Part shown: piece after piece, positions 23,499 to 33,030 of the stretch | Layout of the letters: each line of letters starts with the position of its first letter | How positions within the stretch are numbered: the stretch's first letter is position 1 | From: Wukongibacter sp050859025 | Lineage (GTDB): Bacteria > Bacillota > Clostridia > Peptostreptococcales > Caminicellaceae | Assembly (NCBI RefSeq): GCF_050859025.1 | Contig: NZ_CP138200.1 | Location: 6,014,001-6,078,000, forward strand | Direction: 5' to 3' | DNA length: 64,000 bases | Made by a program: the position numbers and the translations under genes | The notes under the pieces: model-generated | What the model was told of the DNA's origin: nothing | Seen by the model: only the letters and a program-made list of their open reading frames with translations | Database searches by the model: none

Positions 23499-24586
23499 TT
23501 CTTTTTTAATTCCCGTCTTTTCTTAATTTCAGCGAATATCAGTACTATAATAGGTAAAAAGATCTGGAATGGTAAGAAATAATAGGTTCCCGCCCTTGTA
23601 CCCCACATAAATTTGTCCATCGTATTATCAAAAATGAAGTAGGAAAAGTTACATATAAGTAAGGCAATAGGAACTACTATAAACCTATAATCTTTAAATC
23701 CAAATATCTTACTAATTCCATTACAAACAGCTAGTAGGCATACACTTATCTTAAGAAAAAATGAAGTTATAGTAGCGACAATAGCAATTACCTCTAGCCT
23801 ATGTAAAATTTCTCCAATCTGAACCTTTCCTGCTACACTGTGATTGGGATAATAGGTAGACAAATAAATATCCTGTCCTAATACTAAGACCTCTGTAAGA
23901 GATACCCCAACTATTAGCATTCCTCCCCACAATAATCCTTTGATTAGTACGTTATAGGAAGATTTTTTAGTTTTTAGCGCAAAGAAGATCATTAGGAAAA
24001 CTACTGAATCTCCAAAGGGAAATACGAGGGCTTGTAATGTCCCCTGCAAGAAAGGCTTGACTCCATTAAAGAATATAGGCAGAATATTGTTCAGCTCCAT
24101 TTGTGGTATTAACATTAAGATAGTAATTGTTGGTATCGGACTGTTGAATATTACAAAGAGCTTTGCCCATCCTGCTAGAGTTTCTATTCCAGCCTTAACT
24201 ATGAAAATAGTTAGTATGGTCATCATAATCATTGGAACTATCATAGGGGTTTCAGGCAAAGAAAGGGTTATTAGATATTCTCCCTGGTCTCGTAAAATTA
24301 ACGATGATAAGCTAAAGGTATATAAAACGAATATTAGCCCAAGAACTTTCCCAAGGAACCTCCCAAATACTTTCTCAAGTATATCAAATATGTCATTTCC
24401 CGGATATAGAGAAAGCAGCCTAGAATATATTAAGTATAATGGTATTGCAATAATTAATGCAAACAGCACTGCCAGCCAGAGGTCACTTCCCGCTGGTGAG
24501 CCAGTAGGAAGGGCTAAGGTACTTCCAGCAATAAATAAAATGACTAAGCAAATTCCCTCAACATCTGCAATTACTTCTCTATTCAA
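23489..24586 (-). CDS. Spore germination permease GerB (GerAB/ArcD/ProY family)
   Basis: 365 residues with ten membrane helices typical of endospore germination permeases; IFNSPIPTITILMLIPQMEL lies mid-protein and the protein ends with KKRRELKKKTG. It sits in the spore inner membrane as part of the nutrient germinant receptor. The start ATG follows GGAGGAG. It is the last gene of the ger operon. Its final codons lie inside the hairpin 23478-23498, so the natural C-terminus may have been altered by that element. Confidence 0.93.
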   Translation of the reverse strand: MNREVIADVEGICLVILFIAGSTLALPTGSPAGSDLWLAVLFALIIAIPLYLIYSRLLSLYPGNDIFDILEKVFGRFLGKVLGLIFVLYTFSLSSLILRDQGEYLITLSLPETPMIVPMIMMTILTIFIVKAGIETLAGWAKLFVIFNSPIPTITILMLIPQMELNNILPIFFNGVKPFLQGTLQALVFPFGDSVVFLMIFFALKTKKSSYNVLIKGLLWGGMLIVGVSLTEVLVLGQDIYLSTYYPNHSVAGKVQIGEILHRLEVIAIVATITSFFLKISVCLLAVCNGISKIFGFKDYRFIVVPIALLICNFSYFIFDNTMDKFMWGTRAGTYYFLPFQIFLPIIVLIFAEIKKRRELKKKTG

Positions 24587-24606
24587 TCTAAGCTCCTCCT
24601 GAATCC

Positions 24607-25758
24607 TTACTGATTTACTATTTTAACAGGTTCAGATGTCAATGCACTTCCACGTATATTTGCCGTTACATTAACTCTCACTTCCATGTTACTAAAGACC
24701 TCATCCCAATCAGCTTCAACCTTTTTCCACTCATCGGGCATTTTCTTTTTTATTTCTGTACTAAATTTAAAAATATCAGCTTTATATTCTTTTTGTACTT
24801 TTTTTACTGTATCTTCTATAAGCTTTTTTACATTTTTCTCTATATCTTTTTTCAGTATTTCTCTACCTTTTTTTTCTATAACATTTACCTCTCCAGCTAT
24901 TTCTCCTATTCCAAAATCAGTTTCTATATCAATGTTCATAATTATTTTGTCTTCTATCTTTTCGGGTCTTAATTTTGTTTCATTCCTAAATATTTCAAGA
25001 GTGACTTCTACCGACTTACCTTCAACCTCGGTTTCTATGCTAACTACGCCACCCTTTAACTTGTTTATAACCCATACATATGACTTGGTTTCTATTTCAT
25101 TCAATTTACCTACTATCTTATTGCCTTTAATAATTGCTTGTCCACCAAGCTTAGGTACCTTTTCTCCATCCCTTTTTGCCACCGTAACTATTGGCAGGGT
25201 TTGTGAAACACCCTTTGCAGCCATATCCTTTATAAATCGCCATGCTGGAACCCCATGATATGTTGATATACTATTTTCATTTTTCAATATATCATTTATA
25301 TGAAATGAAGTTATTTTATCACGTTTTGCAAAGGTCTCTTCTAATATTTCATTGGCAGCCTTTTCGCCAGATACAAGTAACCATATGTCATCTCTAAACT
25401 CTGCATCTCTGCTGGTATAGTCAAGAGCAGTAATTAATCTCTCATCGGAAAGGTCACGACTCAATATAACTACCTTTGCGTGGCCCCAATATAGCTTTCT
25501 TGCATTTTTCATAATCGTATCTCTTACTGCATCGAAAACCGTCTTTCCCCTACTTTGAAATAGAGTACTACCAAATCCTTCTCCTTCCCTTATAAATCTG
25601 ACTACTTCACTTGTGACTATGTATTCATCCATTGACTCATCATAGTCAATGGCAACGCCTGCCACAAACCTCATTTTATTTACTTCTCTGTAATTCCAAC
25701 AGCTCGTAAGAAAAATGAAACTGAATACCATTATGACTAATACATATAGTTTTTTCAT
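24607..25758 (-). CDS. Ger(x)C-family germination lipoprotein, second copy
   Basis: 383 residues with lipoprotein signal peptide (VMVFSFIFLTSCWNYREVN, lipobox Cys about 20). GerC domains follow: AGVAIDYD, KLYWGHAKVVILSRDLS, SFHINDILKNENSISTYHGV and C-terminal VKKVQKEYKADIFKFS. It is the peripheral lipoprotein subunit of a germinant receptor. It is clearly paralogous to 26103-27266 in the same operon. The start ATG follows a GAGAGGAAT site. A family-B repeat separates it from the preceding small gene. Confidence 0.93.
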   Translation of the reverse strand: MKKLYVLVIMVFSFIFLTSCWNYREVNKMRFVAGVAIDYDESMDEYIVTSEVVRFIREGEGFGSTLFQSRGKTVFDAVRDTIMKNARKLYWGHAKVVILSRDLSDERLITALDYTSRDAEFRDDIWLLVSGEKAANEILEETFAKRDKITSFHINDILKNENSISTYHGVPAWRFIKDMAAKGVSQTLPIVTVAKRDGEKVPKLGGQAIIKGNKIVGKLNEIETKSYVWVINKLKGGVVSIETEVEGKSVEVTLEIFRNETKLRPEKIEDKIIMNIDIETDFGIGEIAGEVNVIEKKGREILKKDIEKNVKKLIEDTVKKVQKEYKADIFKFSTEIKKKMPDEWKKVEADWDEVFSNMEVRVNVTANIRGSALTSEPVKIVNQ

Positions 25759-25793
25759 GACATTCCTCTCTTTATCCTGTGTAAAAGTTTATA

Positions 25794-25883
25794 TATAGAA
25801 ACCGCAATAAATCTTTTACATTCAGACCTCCTGAATACTTAGGTATTCAAAAGATCAAAATCTTCATTTATATATGGCTCTAT
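25794..25883. repeat. Family-B interspersed palindromic repeat, copy 1
   Basis: TATAGAAACCGCAATAAATC on one side; the other side is diverged (ATCAAAATCTTCATTTATA then CTCTATA). It lies inside the ger operon, between the small membrane gene and the second gerC. Confidence 0.7.
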
Positions 25884-25891
25884 ACAGATAA

Positions 25892-26101
25892 TTACTTTCC
25901 TAAAATGGTGTTAACGATTGCTTCAATGGGCTTTGCAGGGCTTGGAATCTTCACTCCTAAACTTAGAAGCAAGCTGATAATAAAGGCTGCAGAAAAGAAT
26001 AAGCTATAAACTATAAGCTCTTTTTTCTTATTGCTCTTATACAGAGGAACTATCTCAATAATTCCTATTATCAAGTAGCCTAAAATTATTAAAACATACA
26101 T
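25892..26101 (-). CDS. Small two-helix membrane protein of the ger operon
   Basis: 69 residues with helices at about 3-20 and 29-50 and a Lys-rich loop (LYKSNKKKELIVY). It starts 1 base after the stop of the first gerC gene. Short membrane proteins in this position occur in several clostridial ger operons; function not established. Confidence 0.75.
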   Translation of the reverse strand: MYVLIILGYLIIGIIEIVPLYKSNKKKELIVYSLFFSAAFIISLLLSLGVKIPSPAKPIEAIVNTILGK

Positions 26102-26102
26102 T

Positions 26103-27266
26103 TTAATCTCCTACCTTAATCGTTTTTGATCTTAGTGCACTTCCTCTGATTTCTAGCTCTGAATTTACTTCAACATCTAATTTAGAAAAAATATTATCCC
26201 AATCTGGTTTTAATTCCTTCCATAGATCAGGCTTTTCTCTGCTTAGGGTTGCTCCAAATCCAAAAATATCACTTTTATATTCCTTCTGCACTTTCTTTAT
26301 TACACTTTCTACCATATTTTTTATTGTGTTTTCTCCATTTTTCTGTATAAGCTCTAGATTCTTTTCATCCATAAAATCTATATCTCCATCTATTTCATTA
26401 ATATTGACGACGGTCTTGATATCTATCCTCATGATTAGCTTGTCGTCCTTGTACAAAGGCTTTATCTTAGTTTTACTTTTAAAAATTTCAAATGCTATTC
26501 TTATTGGTTTTTTTATAAGGTTCTTTTCCTCAATTACTATTGTACCTCCCTCTAATTCGTCAATGACAAATAGAAAGGCCTTTGTTTCACTCCCACTTAG
26601 CCAACCCACAATTTTAGTGCCTTTGAAAACAGCTGTTCCAAAAATCTGGCTAAGATCCCTATTATTATATGTAGATACCTGTATAGCAGGAAGTGTCGGC
26701 GATATTCCCTCCGCTGCCAACTCATCTACAAATTTCCAAAGAGGAACTGCACGATACTTGGAAATACTACCATGATTTTGAAGCATATCCTCAAGGTGAA
26801 AGGATATAATATTCTGGATATTCGCATCTGTTTTTAAAATTTCACTTGCGGTTTTCTCCTTTGAGACTAGGAGCATGATATCGTCTCTTGTTTCAGCATC
26901 CCTCTTTATGAAGTCAATAACGCTCAAAAACTTATCTTCTTGATTGATTATGTCTTCACTTAAAATCAATACCTTCGCATGGGACCAAAATATTTTCTTA
27001 CCTGTCTTAGATATCACATTTCTTATTGCATTAAACATGTTATCTCCCGCACTCTCATAGGTTTCGCTCCCCATTTCGCTTTTTTCTCCACTCAATATAG
27101 GCTTTACTAATTCTACTGTTAATTGTAGCATTTCATTTTTTTTATCAAAATCCACTGCTGATCCGGCAATTATTCTTTTATCATTTATTTCACTGTAGTT
27201 CCAGCACCCTGTAGTAGTCAGCATAATTACAGTAATAGTAACTAGTAATTTTTTTATCTTTCCCAT
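26103..27266 (-). CDS. Ger(x)C-family germination lipoprotein, first copy
   Basis: 387 residues from ATG 27266, chosen because AGAGGTAG lies just upstream and because it gives a proper lipoprotein signal (KKLLVTITVIMLTTTGCWNY, Cys about 20). GerC landmarks are AGSAVDFD, IFWSHAKVLILSED, SFHLEDMLQNHGSISKYRAV and VQKEYKSDIFGFG. It lies 4 bases downstream of gerA. Two GerC proteins with one GerA and one GerB suggest alternative receptor subunits or a recent duplication. Confidence 0.93.
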   Translation of the reverse strand: MGKIKKLLVTITVIMLTTTGCWNYSEINDKRIIAGSAVDFDKKNEMLQLTVELVKPILSGEKSEMGSETYESAGDNMFNAIRNVISKTGKKIFWSHAKVLILSEDIINQEDKFLSVIDFIKRDAETRDDIMLLVSKEKTASEILKTDANIQNIISFHLEDMLQNHGSISKYRAVPLWKFVDELAAEGISPTLPAIQVSTYNNRDLSQIFGTAVFKGTKIVGWLSGSETKAFLFVIDELEGGTIVIEEKNLIKKPIRIAFEIFKSKTKIKPLYKDDKLIMRIDIKTVVNINEIDGDIDFMDEKNLELIQKNGENTIKNMVESVIKKVQKEYKSDIFGFGATLSREKPDLWKELKPDWDNIFSKLDVEVNSELEIRGSALRSKTIKVGD

Positions 27267-27270
27267 ACCA

Positions 27271-28824
27271 CTACCTCTTTTCATGAAGCTTTGAATCTTT
27301 TTGACGCACCTTATTGTTATCCCCAATAAGCTTTGGTCTTAAATGCATAACCCACCAGGGAGCCCTAATCGCAGTATCCTTGATATCCTGCATGTTTAGT
27401 GCACCTACATCAAGCATGTATGGTATCCCAAAGGATCGCATCGCCATTAAATGAATAAACAGCCCTATGACACCAAAAATGTATCCATAAAGCCCTAAAA
27501 AAGCAGACAGTAATAAGAATATAAATCTAACGGATATTAAGGCTCCAATCATCTTTGGAATCAGAAAGTTGGATATACCCGTTAAGGCTGTGACTATTAC
27601 TATTGGTGCACTTACAAATCTAGCATCAACTGCCGCTTGTCCCAAGATCAAAGCTCCAATAAAGCTTATGGTTGAACCAATAGGCTTAGGAAGTCTAATT
27701 CCACTTTCTCTAAGTATTTCAAAGGCAAGAAGCATAAATAAGGCTTCAACAATGGTTGGAAAAGGCACCGCTTCTCTGGCCGCCGAAATACTAAGAAGTA
27801 GGGGAGTAGGTATCATTTCCTGATGAAAGGTGGTTAATGCCACATATATTGCCGGTACACTCGTAGAAATAAAGAAGGCAAATATTCTGATCAATCTATT
27901 TATTGAAGCATACACAAATCCATTGTAATAATCATCATTTGCTTGAAAATACTCTATAAAAACAAACGGTAATGTTAATACATGGGGGGTTCCATCTACT
28001 ACTAATGCAATCCTTCCCTCAAGTAAATTCGCAGCTACAACATCTGGTCTTTCTGTATTCCCAACCGTCGTAAAAGGCGAGGTTGGTGAATCCTTTATGA
28101 GTTCTTCTATATATCCAGATTCTAGTATAGCATCGATGTCAATATCATCTAATCTCCTATCTAACTCTTTAATAATTTTCTCATTTGCTATTCCTTCTAT
28201 ATAACAAACACATACCTTTGTTTGAGTTCGCACTCCAATCTCTCTAAACTTAAATTTCAAATCAGTGCTTCTTATTTTCCTCCTTATTAATGTCAAATTT
28301 ATCATTACAGACTCATTGAACCCTTCCTTGGGTCCCCTAACTATTGTTTCACCCGATGGTTCATTAATAGCTCTAGTAGTCCATCCCTTAGTGTCTATAA
28401 GTAGAGCATCATCAAAACCATCAATTAATAAAATAGCATTACCATATAAACATGACCCTATAAGCTCATATACTTCCTTTTGTTCTTTGATAGTACTTGA
28501 AACTATGACCTTATTTTTTAAGGTATCTATTATTTGTTCATTCTGGTCTATATCCTTTAATGAAAAGCTAACTATAGGCAGTATTATGTTTTCATTTATA
28601 ATAGCCTTATTTACCATTCCATCTACAAAAATTAAACAAAACTTTAGAGGCATGGCTTCCTGTGTTTCAAATTCTCTGAAATTAATCATATCATCCTTAT
28701 TAAATATTTTTTTAAACATTTTTATATTCTCTTCTAATGACTTAGACAGCTCCCAATCCTCCGCTGTTACTACTTGACTATTTTTTCTTTTTCCAAGTAT
28801 TTTATCCTTTAATATCCTAAACAT
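27271..28824 (-). CDS. Spore germination protein GerA
   Basis: 517 residues. The N-terminal soluble domain (about 1-290) ends with NTERPDVVAANLLEGRIALV; the membrane domain follows with about five helices (FIEYFQANDDYY, TPLLLSISAAREAVPFPTIV, PIGSTISFIGALILGQAAVD). The C-terminal WWVMHLRPKLIG is typical. It is the first gene of the operon gerA-gerC-small-gerC-gerB and forms the core of a nutrient germinant receptor. The ATG at 28824 follows GGAAGG. Confidence 0.95.
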   Translation of the reverse strand: MFRILKDKILGKRKNSQVVTAEDWELSKSLEENIKMFKKIFNKDDMINFREFETQEAMPLKFCLIFVDGMVNKAIINENIILPIVSFSLKDIDQNEQIIDTLKNKVIVSSTIKEQKEVYELIGSCLYGNAILLIDGFDDALLIDTKGWTTRAINEPSGETIVRGPKEGFNESVMINLTLIRRKIRSTDLKFKFREIGVRTQTKVCVCYIEGIANEKIIKELDRRLDDIDIDAILESGYIEELIKDSPTSPFTTVGNTERPDVVAANLLEGRIALVVDGTPHVLTLPFVFIEYFQANDDYYNGFVYASINRLIRIFAFFISTSVPAIYVALTTFHQEMIPTPLLLSISAAREAVPFPTIVEALFMLLAFEILRESGIRLPKPIGSTISFIGALILGQAAVDARFVSAPIVIVTALTGISNFLIPKMIGALISVRFIFLLLSAFLGLYGYIFGVIGLFIHLMAMRSFGIPYMLDVGALNMQDIKDTAIRAPWWVMHLRPKLIGDNNKVRQKDSKLHEKR

Positions 28825-28941
28825 ATAGCCATCCTTCCCCTATTTATATTGAGAATTTTTTTCTAATATTAAATATTTAATCCAATTAAGGTAGTATTAG
28901 TTTGCATTATGCTCTAGTAAAATATTCACATTTAAACATAA

Positions 28942-28977
28942 AAAAAGAGAATTCATTTTTCTTGAATTCTCTTTTTT
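28942..28977. terminator. Bidirectional terminator
   Basis: AAAAAGAGAATTCA pairs with TGAATTCTCTTTTT, with poly-A and poly-T flanks, just beyond the exonuclease stop codon on the minus strand. Confidence 0.85.
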
Positions 28978-28985
28978 CTTTAATA

Positions 28986-29744
28986 TTATAAATATATGGC
29001 TACAGGACAATGGTCAGATCCCATAACATCATCTAAAATTTCAGCGCCCTTTAAATCGTCAATTAAGTTATCTGAAACAAAATGATAGTCTATTCTCCAA
29101 CCTACTCCCTTTTCTCTAGCTTTAAATCTGTAACTCCACCACGAATATTTTACTTCATCGCTGTGAAAATGTCTAAAGGTATCTACATATCCATGAGATA
29201 TGAATTTATCTATCCATTCTCTTTCTATAGGAAGAAACCCGGATCTCTTTTCATTTGATTTAGGATTTTTTAGATCGATTTCTCTATGTGCCGTATTATA
29301 ATCGCCAGAGATAATAAGCTTCTTTCCTTGTGATTTTAGTTCTTCACAATAATCCAACAAAGCATCGTAAAATTCCATCTTATACTTTAAACGCTCATCA
29401 TCCTTTTGCCCATTTGGAAAATATATATTAAAAAGAATAAACTCAGGATATTCTTTTATTAAAAATCTCCCTTCAGAATCAAATCTTTCTATTCCTATTC
29501 CACGTTTTATAGATAAAGGTTTTATTTTTGAGTAAGTGGCAACCCCACTATATCCCTTTCTCTCAGCTGAACTAAAATATGAGTAATAACCATCTATATT
29601 AATAATCTCTTCATCCAATTGTTCGATATTTGCTTTAGTTTCTTGAATGCATAGAATATCTGGTTGTTCTTCCTTCACCCAGTCTATAAAACCCTTTTTC
29701 TGAACGGCCCTTATGCCATTTACATTCCATGAATATATCTTCAT
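28986..29744 (-). CDS. exoA: Exodeoxyribonuclease III
   Basis: 252 residues with all AP-endonuclease/ExoIII motifs: YSWNVNGIRA, LCIQETKA, YSGVATYSK, SGDYNTAHREIDL, YSWWSYR and MGSDHCPVAIYL at the end. It repairs abasic sites and 3' blocked ends. The start ATG follows GGAGGAAG. Length is normal. Confidence 0.96.
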   Translation of the reverse strand: MKIYSWNVNGIRAVQKKGFIDWVKEEQPDILCIQETKANIEQLDEEIINIDGYYSYFSSAERKGYSGVATYSKIKPLSIKRGIGIERFDSEGRFLIKEYPEFILFNIYFPNGQKDDERLKYKMEFYDALLDYCEELKSQGKKLIISGDYNTAHREIDLKNPKSNEKRSGFLPIEREWIDKFISHGYVDTFRHFHSDEVKYSWWSYRFKAREKGVGWRIDYHFVSDNLIDDLKGAEILDDVMGSDHCPVAIYL

Positions 29745-29775
29745 AAATTTCTTCCTCCTTTAGCTTAAATTCTTC

Positions 29776-31410
29776 TTAACAAGGGAACCTTACTATAAAA
29801 TGATTTCCTTCTTCGTCAACCTTCAACTCGATAGTTCCTTTATTTTTTTCAGCAAGTTTTTTCACTATATGAAGTCCAAGTCCACTTCCTTCTTTTCCCT
29901 TTGTGGTAAAACCTTTTTGGAATATTTTACTTCTCAAATCCTCGGGAATAATGGGAAGATTGTTGATGATCTCAAATACATATTCACCAAGCTCTTCATA
30001 AATCCTAATCTTAAGCTTCTTATCATGGGCCTCAGCCCTTTCTAAAGCATACATAGCATTTTTCAATAGATTACTAAGGATCTTTGTTAAATCATAAATC
30101 TTAATGGGCAAGTTAGCTTCTAAGGTTATACAGTCCATCTCTACATCTATATTTTTTTCCCTAGCCTTTGATAAAACGGAAAAAATAGTTGATTCTATTT
30201 CTGGAATACCTATCTCATATTTCTCCCTTATGGTCATCCCTTCATTACTAGCTTTTATTAAATAGCTTAAGGCTCTATCGTAGTGCTTAAGCTCCATTAG
30301 TCCCCAAATAATCTGTAAATGATTAGTAAAGTCGTGTTTATAAACTCGAAGCTTTTCATTCATCTTTTCACTCAAAACTAAACGATAACTGGCCATTTCC
30401 TTCTCAGTAACTACTTTTGAAAGTATTAAACTCTCTATTATGATAATCAACGCAGTTGCTAAGCTTACAAAAATAATTGGAGTAAAGTTATTTTTAAGAT
30501 TGTGCCTTACCGTTTTGGTTAATTCATCCCTTGGAACTACGGCTACTAAAAGCCAGTCTATTGGAAATAAAGGGGCAACCCCTAAAAGATATTGCTTATC
30601 GGCAATGATCGTATTACTCATTTTACAAAAATTTTCTTCCTTAACTAAGTTATCTAATCTAGTTTCTGGTAGTTCATAATTTCTTGTGCTTAGTACAGGG
30701 TTATTATTTTCGTCATAAATAATTATCTCCCCTGTAATTCCAATAAAGGTCTCTTCATATATCTTTCTAAAGGAATCAGTACTTATAGTAACAAAGAGAT
30801 ATCCCACATTTACTTTATCATCTAAATCATCTATCTCACATACTATATAGAGTTTTTTTTCATTCTCTGATTTAAAATCAATATAATCTGAGGCTCCATA
30901 GTTCCATAGAATATCATGATTGCTGGTTATTAATTTCTTATATGTTTTACTTCTAAAAAAGTTTTCACTGTTAATTTGTATTTTTCCGTCTTGAGAAATA
31001 ATTTGTCCCTTTTTATCAATACATATAAATCCATCTATATAAGAGACTTTATCTTGTAATTCTCTAAATCGCTGTGCTATATAATTCGTTATCCTGTCCT
31101 TGTAGTCCTTGGAAAAAACTCCAAAGTCTCGTACTCCAACTTGTATACCATTATGGTCGGTTATTTCAAGAACACCTTCTTCAATATTATTTAATGCAAA
31201 GTTTAATGACTGAGTAGTTTGCCTTAGTATTTGCTCAATATCTTCTTTCTTCTCTTGTTCTACTGCAAAAATTGTTTTGGTGTGTACGAAATTAACATAT
31301 AGAGCCATAGGTATATATATTAATATTAGAAAAAATATTAGGAACCATATACTTAAAACCCTATCCTTGTTAAAAAGCTTTAGGAGCCTATCCAATCTTA
31401 TCCACTCCAT
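29776..31410 (-). CDS. Orphan sensor histidine kinase, CitA/DcuS-like SpoOB-type core
   Basis: 544 residues with a transmembrane helix at about 20-42, an extracytoplasmic Cache-like sensor at about 45-300, a second helix at about 310-330 and a cytoplasmic kinase core. The H-box YKHDFTNHLQIIWGLMEL near residue 358 is the SpoOB-type motif of CitA, DcuS and LytS-like kinases rather than HisKA. The ATPase domain has NLLKNAMYALE and GSGLGLHIVKKLAEK. No response regulator is adjacent. Such kinases often sense carboxylic acids, or feed sporulation phosphorelays in Clostridia; either is inference. Confidence 0.88.
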   Translation of the reverse strand: MEWIRLDRLLKLFNKDRVLSIWFLIFFLILIYIPMALYVNFVHTKTIFAVEQEKKEDIEQILRQTTQSLNFALNNIEEGVLEITDHNGIQVGVRDFGVFSKDYKDRITNYIAQRFRELQDKVSYIDGFICIDKKGQIISQDGKIQINSENFFRSKTYKKLITSNHDILWNYGASDYIDFKSENEKKLYIVCEIDDLDDKVNVGYLFVTISTDSFRKIYEETFIGITGEIIIYDENNNPVLSTRNYELPETRLDNLVKEENFCKMSNTIIADKQYLLGVAPLFPIDWLLVAVVPRDELTKTVRHNLKNNFTPIIFVSLATALIIIIESLILSKVVTEKEMASYRLVLSEKMNEKLRVYKHDFTNHLQIIWGLMELKHYDRALSYLIKASNEGMTIREKYEIGIPEIESTIFSVLSKAREKNIDVEMDCITLEANLPIKIYDLTKILSNLLKNAMYALERAEAHDKKLKIRIYEELGEYVFEIINNLPIIPEDLRSKIFQKGFTTKGKEGSGLGLHIVKKLAEKNKGTIELKVDEEGNHFIVRFPC

Positions 31411-31435
31411 TTTCTAAATATTATTTATTATAGGT

Positions 31436-31527
31436 ATTCTACATTAAATTTTAAAATAAATTTTACTGAAATAATGAAAATTTCTACATCCTTTCAGTGA
31501 AATTCATTAGCCCTTAAATTAGCATTA
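31436..31527. repeat. Family-C interspersed palindromic repeat, copy 1
   Basis: AAATAAATTTTACTGAAATA on one side and CAGTGAAATTCATT on the other, a palindromic arrangement shared with copies at 31730 and 36662. Confidence 0.7.
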
Positions 31528-31530
31528 CTA

Positions 31531-31634
31531 TATAGAGATTCCAGTCAAAACTTTAATTTATACACATCAAAAATCCCTAGAAGTATCGGATATTTTGATA
31601 TGTATAAATTAAGATTTACTTGGAACTCTCTATA
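31531..31634. repeat. Family-R repeat, copy 5
   Basis: Complete: TATAGAGATTCCAGTCAAAA to GGAACTCTCTATA. Its inner arms, ATTTATACACATCAAAAA and TATTTTGATATGTATAAATT, are strongly complementary. Confidence 0.88.
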
Positions 31635-31730
31635 GGGAAAAGTTCTTAGTAAAGTTTAATTTATACATTATAAATACTCAGAGTTTTTAGAAGCTTTGGA
31701 TATGTACAGATTAAAGTCTTTATTATGGAT
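31631..31730. repeat. Family-R repeat, copy 6, tandem to copy 5
   Basis: Shares its TATA end with copy 5. Arms AAGTTTAATTTATACATTAT and TATGTACAGATTAAAGTC; the right terminus is diverged. Confidence 0.75.
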
Positions 31731-31826
31731 AAGCAACATTAAGATTCAAAATAAATTTTTGTGAAAATAATGAATGCTTCTACATTTTTTCACAAGAATT
31801 TATTAAACCTTGAAGTTGCTTATCTA
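31730..31826. repeat. Family-C repeat, copy 2
   Basis: Best palindrome of the family. GATAAGCAAC begins the element and GTTGCTTATC ends it. Inside, AATAAATTTTTGTGAAAA faces TTTTTTCACAAGAATTTATT. Confidence 0.8.
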
Positions 31827-31930
31827 TATAGGGTTCAAATAGTAGAACTTAATTTATACATGTACAAATACTCAGTGTTTCTGGGAGTTTTGGACATGTA
31901 TAAATTAAAGTCTCTACTTGGATCCCTATA
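31827..31930. repeat. Family-R repeat, copy 7
   Basis: Complete: TATAGGGTTC to GATCCCTATA, abutting family-C copy 2. Very similar to copies at 21497 and 40025 (shared TTATACATGTACAAATACTC). Confidence 0.88.
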
Positions 31931-32035
31931 GAATCTCTATAAAACTTCTATATGCTTAACTATAAGATTTGAGTTTTTTACATTATAACATAAAGTATTA
32001 TACTCTACTTAACAAATTTGTTAATATTCTATCTA

Positions 32036-32137
32036 TATAGAACGCACTTATAAATCTACATTTTGATTTTTTGAATAGCCAACGTTTCAAGGCTTTTCAA
32101 GGAATCAAAATGTAAAAGATTTATTGCGATTTCTATA
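32036..32137. repeat. Family-B repeat, copy 2
   Basis: Complete: TATAGAACGCACTTATAAAT and CTACATTTTGATTT on the left; AATCAAAATGTAAAAGATTT and ATTGCGATTTCTATA on the right. The following AGCAATATAA at 32137 has a complement TTATATTGCT near 32180. The stretch 32181-32520 is very AT-rich and shows nothing recognisable. Confidence 0.85.
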
Positions 32138-32522
32138 GCAATATAAGACATTAAAATGGAATAGTTTTATATTGCTTCTACAGTATGATGTATTAGTGTT
32201 AATATGAGACTAGGGTACATCAAGTTCCATCATTTTTATCAGATTTCTCTTTGAGAAATTCTTAACCGAAATATATTCGTTTTTATATATTTTTGTTACT
32301 ACTCCATTATATATTAATTTTTTGTTGTATTTAACATTTTTTTCATATTAACTTATTATTACAAAAAAGATTTACTCAATTTCAAATGCTAAAAAGATAT
32401 TAGTATTTCCCTTTAGTAATCTCAGTGAATTTGATTTCACCTTTAAGTATAGAGAAAAGCAGGTTCAATACATAAAAATATCAGCATCTCTAATCCAAGA
32501 AACTAGCTGGATAAGTCAATTA

Positions 32523-32571
32523 TATAGGATTCAAATAGTACAAATTAAAGTTTTGACTGGAATCTCTGTAT
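32523..32571. repeat. Family-R internally deleted copy 8
   Basis: 49-bp derivative: the first 20 bases of the left end (TATAGGATTCAAATAGTA) joined to the right end (AAATTAAAGTTTTGACTGGA then ATCTCTGTAT). Confidence 0.7.
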
Positions 32572-32640
32572 TTTATATTTAATTTTATTATTTATTTAGA
32601 AGGTTTTATTATGAAATTCTATAATCCTGCAAATACTAAT

Positions 32641-32744
32641 TATAGAGATTCAAGTAAAACTGTTGATTTATACACATCAAAGGCTTCTACAAACATTTAG
32701 TATTTTGATATTTATAAATTAAAGTCTCTACTTGAATCCCTATA
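32641..32744. repeat. Family-R repeat, copy 9
   Basis: Complete: TATAGAGATTCAAGTAAAAC to CTTGAATCCCTATA. It ends 31 bases before the start codon of the gene at 32776. Confidence 0.85.
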
Positions 32745-32775
32745 TGAAAAATGAAACTTCATAAGGAGGATTAGT

Positions 32776-32943
32776 ATGGGCGAGAATAGGTATAAAGAAA
32801 AGAATATGTCTATGCCACTTGAGAATCATAAAACTGCTGCATGGGCTAACATTGAAAATGTAAAGAAGAATTCAAGAGTCCCTCTTCCAAGCACCTTTGA
32901 GGTTGAAAATGCAAAGGAATGGGTAGATAATAATCAGAAATAG
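32776..32943 (+). CDS. Small spore-surface protein of the DUF3787 (CDIF630_02480) family
   Basis: 55 residues: MGENRYKEKNMSMPLENHKT, then AAWANIENVKKNS, VPLPSTFEVENAKEWVDNNQ. The H-x-TAAWANIE and N-A-K-E-W-V-D-x-N blocks are those of the short DUF3787 proteins, described as spore-surface proteins in clostridia. The ATG at 32776 follows AAGGAGG. A family-R palindrome lies just upstream and a perfect terminator palindrome follows. Confidence 0.85.
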   Translation: MGENRYKEKNMSMPLENHKTAAWANIENVKKNSRVPLPSTFEVENAKEWVDNNQK

Positions 32944-33030
32944 TATAGCTTGTTTAGGACTAGGTTAATAGTGTAAAGTTTGTGGTTTTAGTTATTTTGA
33001 AATTATACAAGGTTTTCTATGAAAATTGAA

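Noticed and set aside
24057..25258. Long plus-strand open frames opposite gerB and gerC
   Set aside because: They are antisense shadows of well-supported ger genes, without ribosome sites or recognisable domains.
28265..28777. Plus-strand 170-codon frame opposite gerA
   Set aside because: Antisense shadow of the GerA N-terminal domain.
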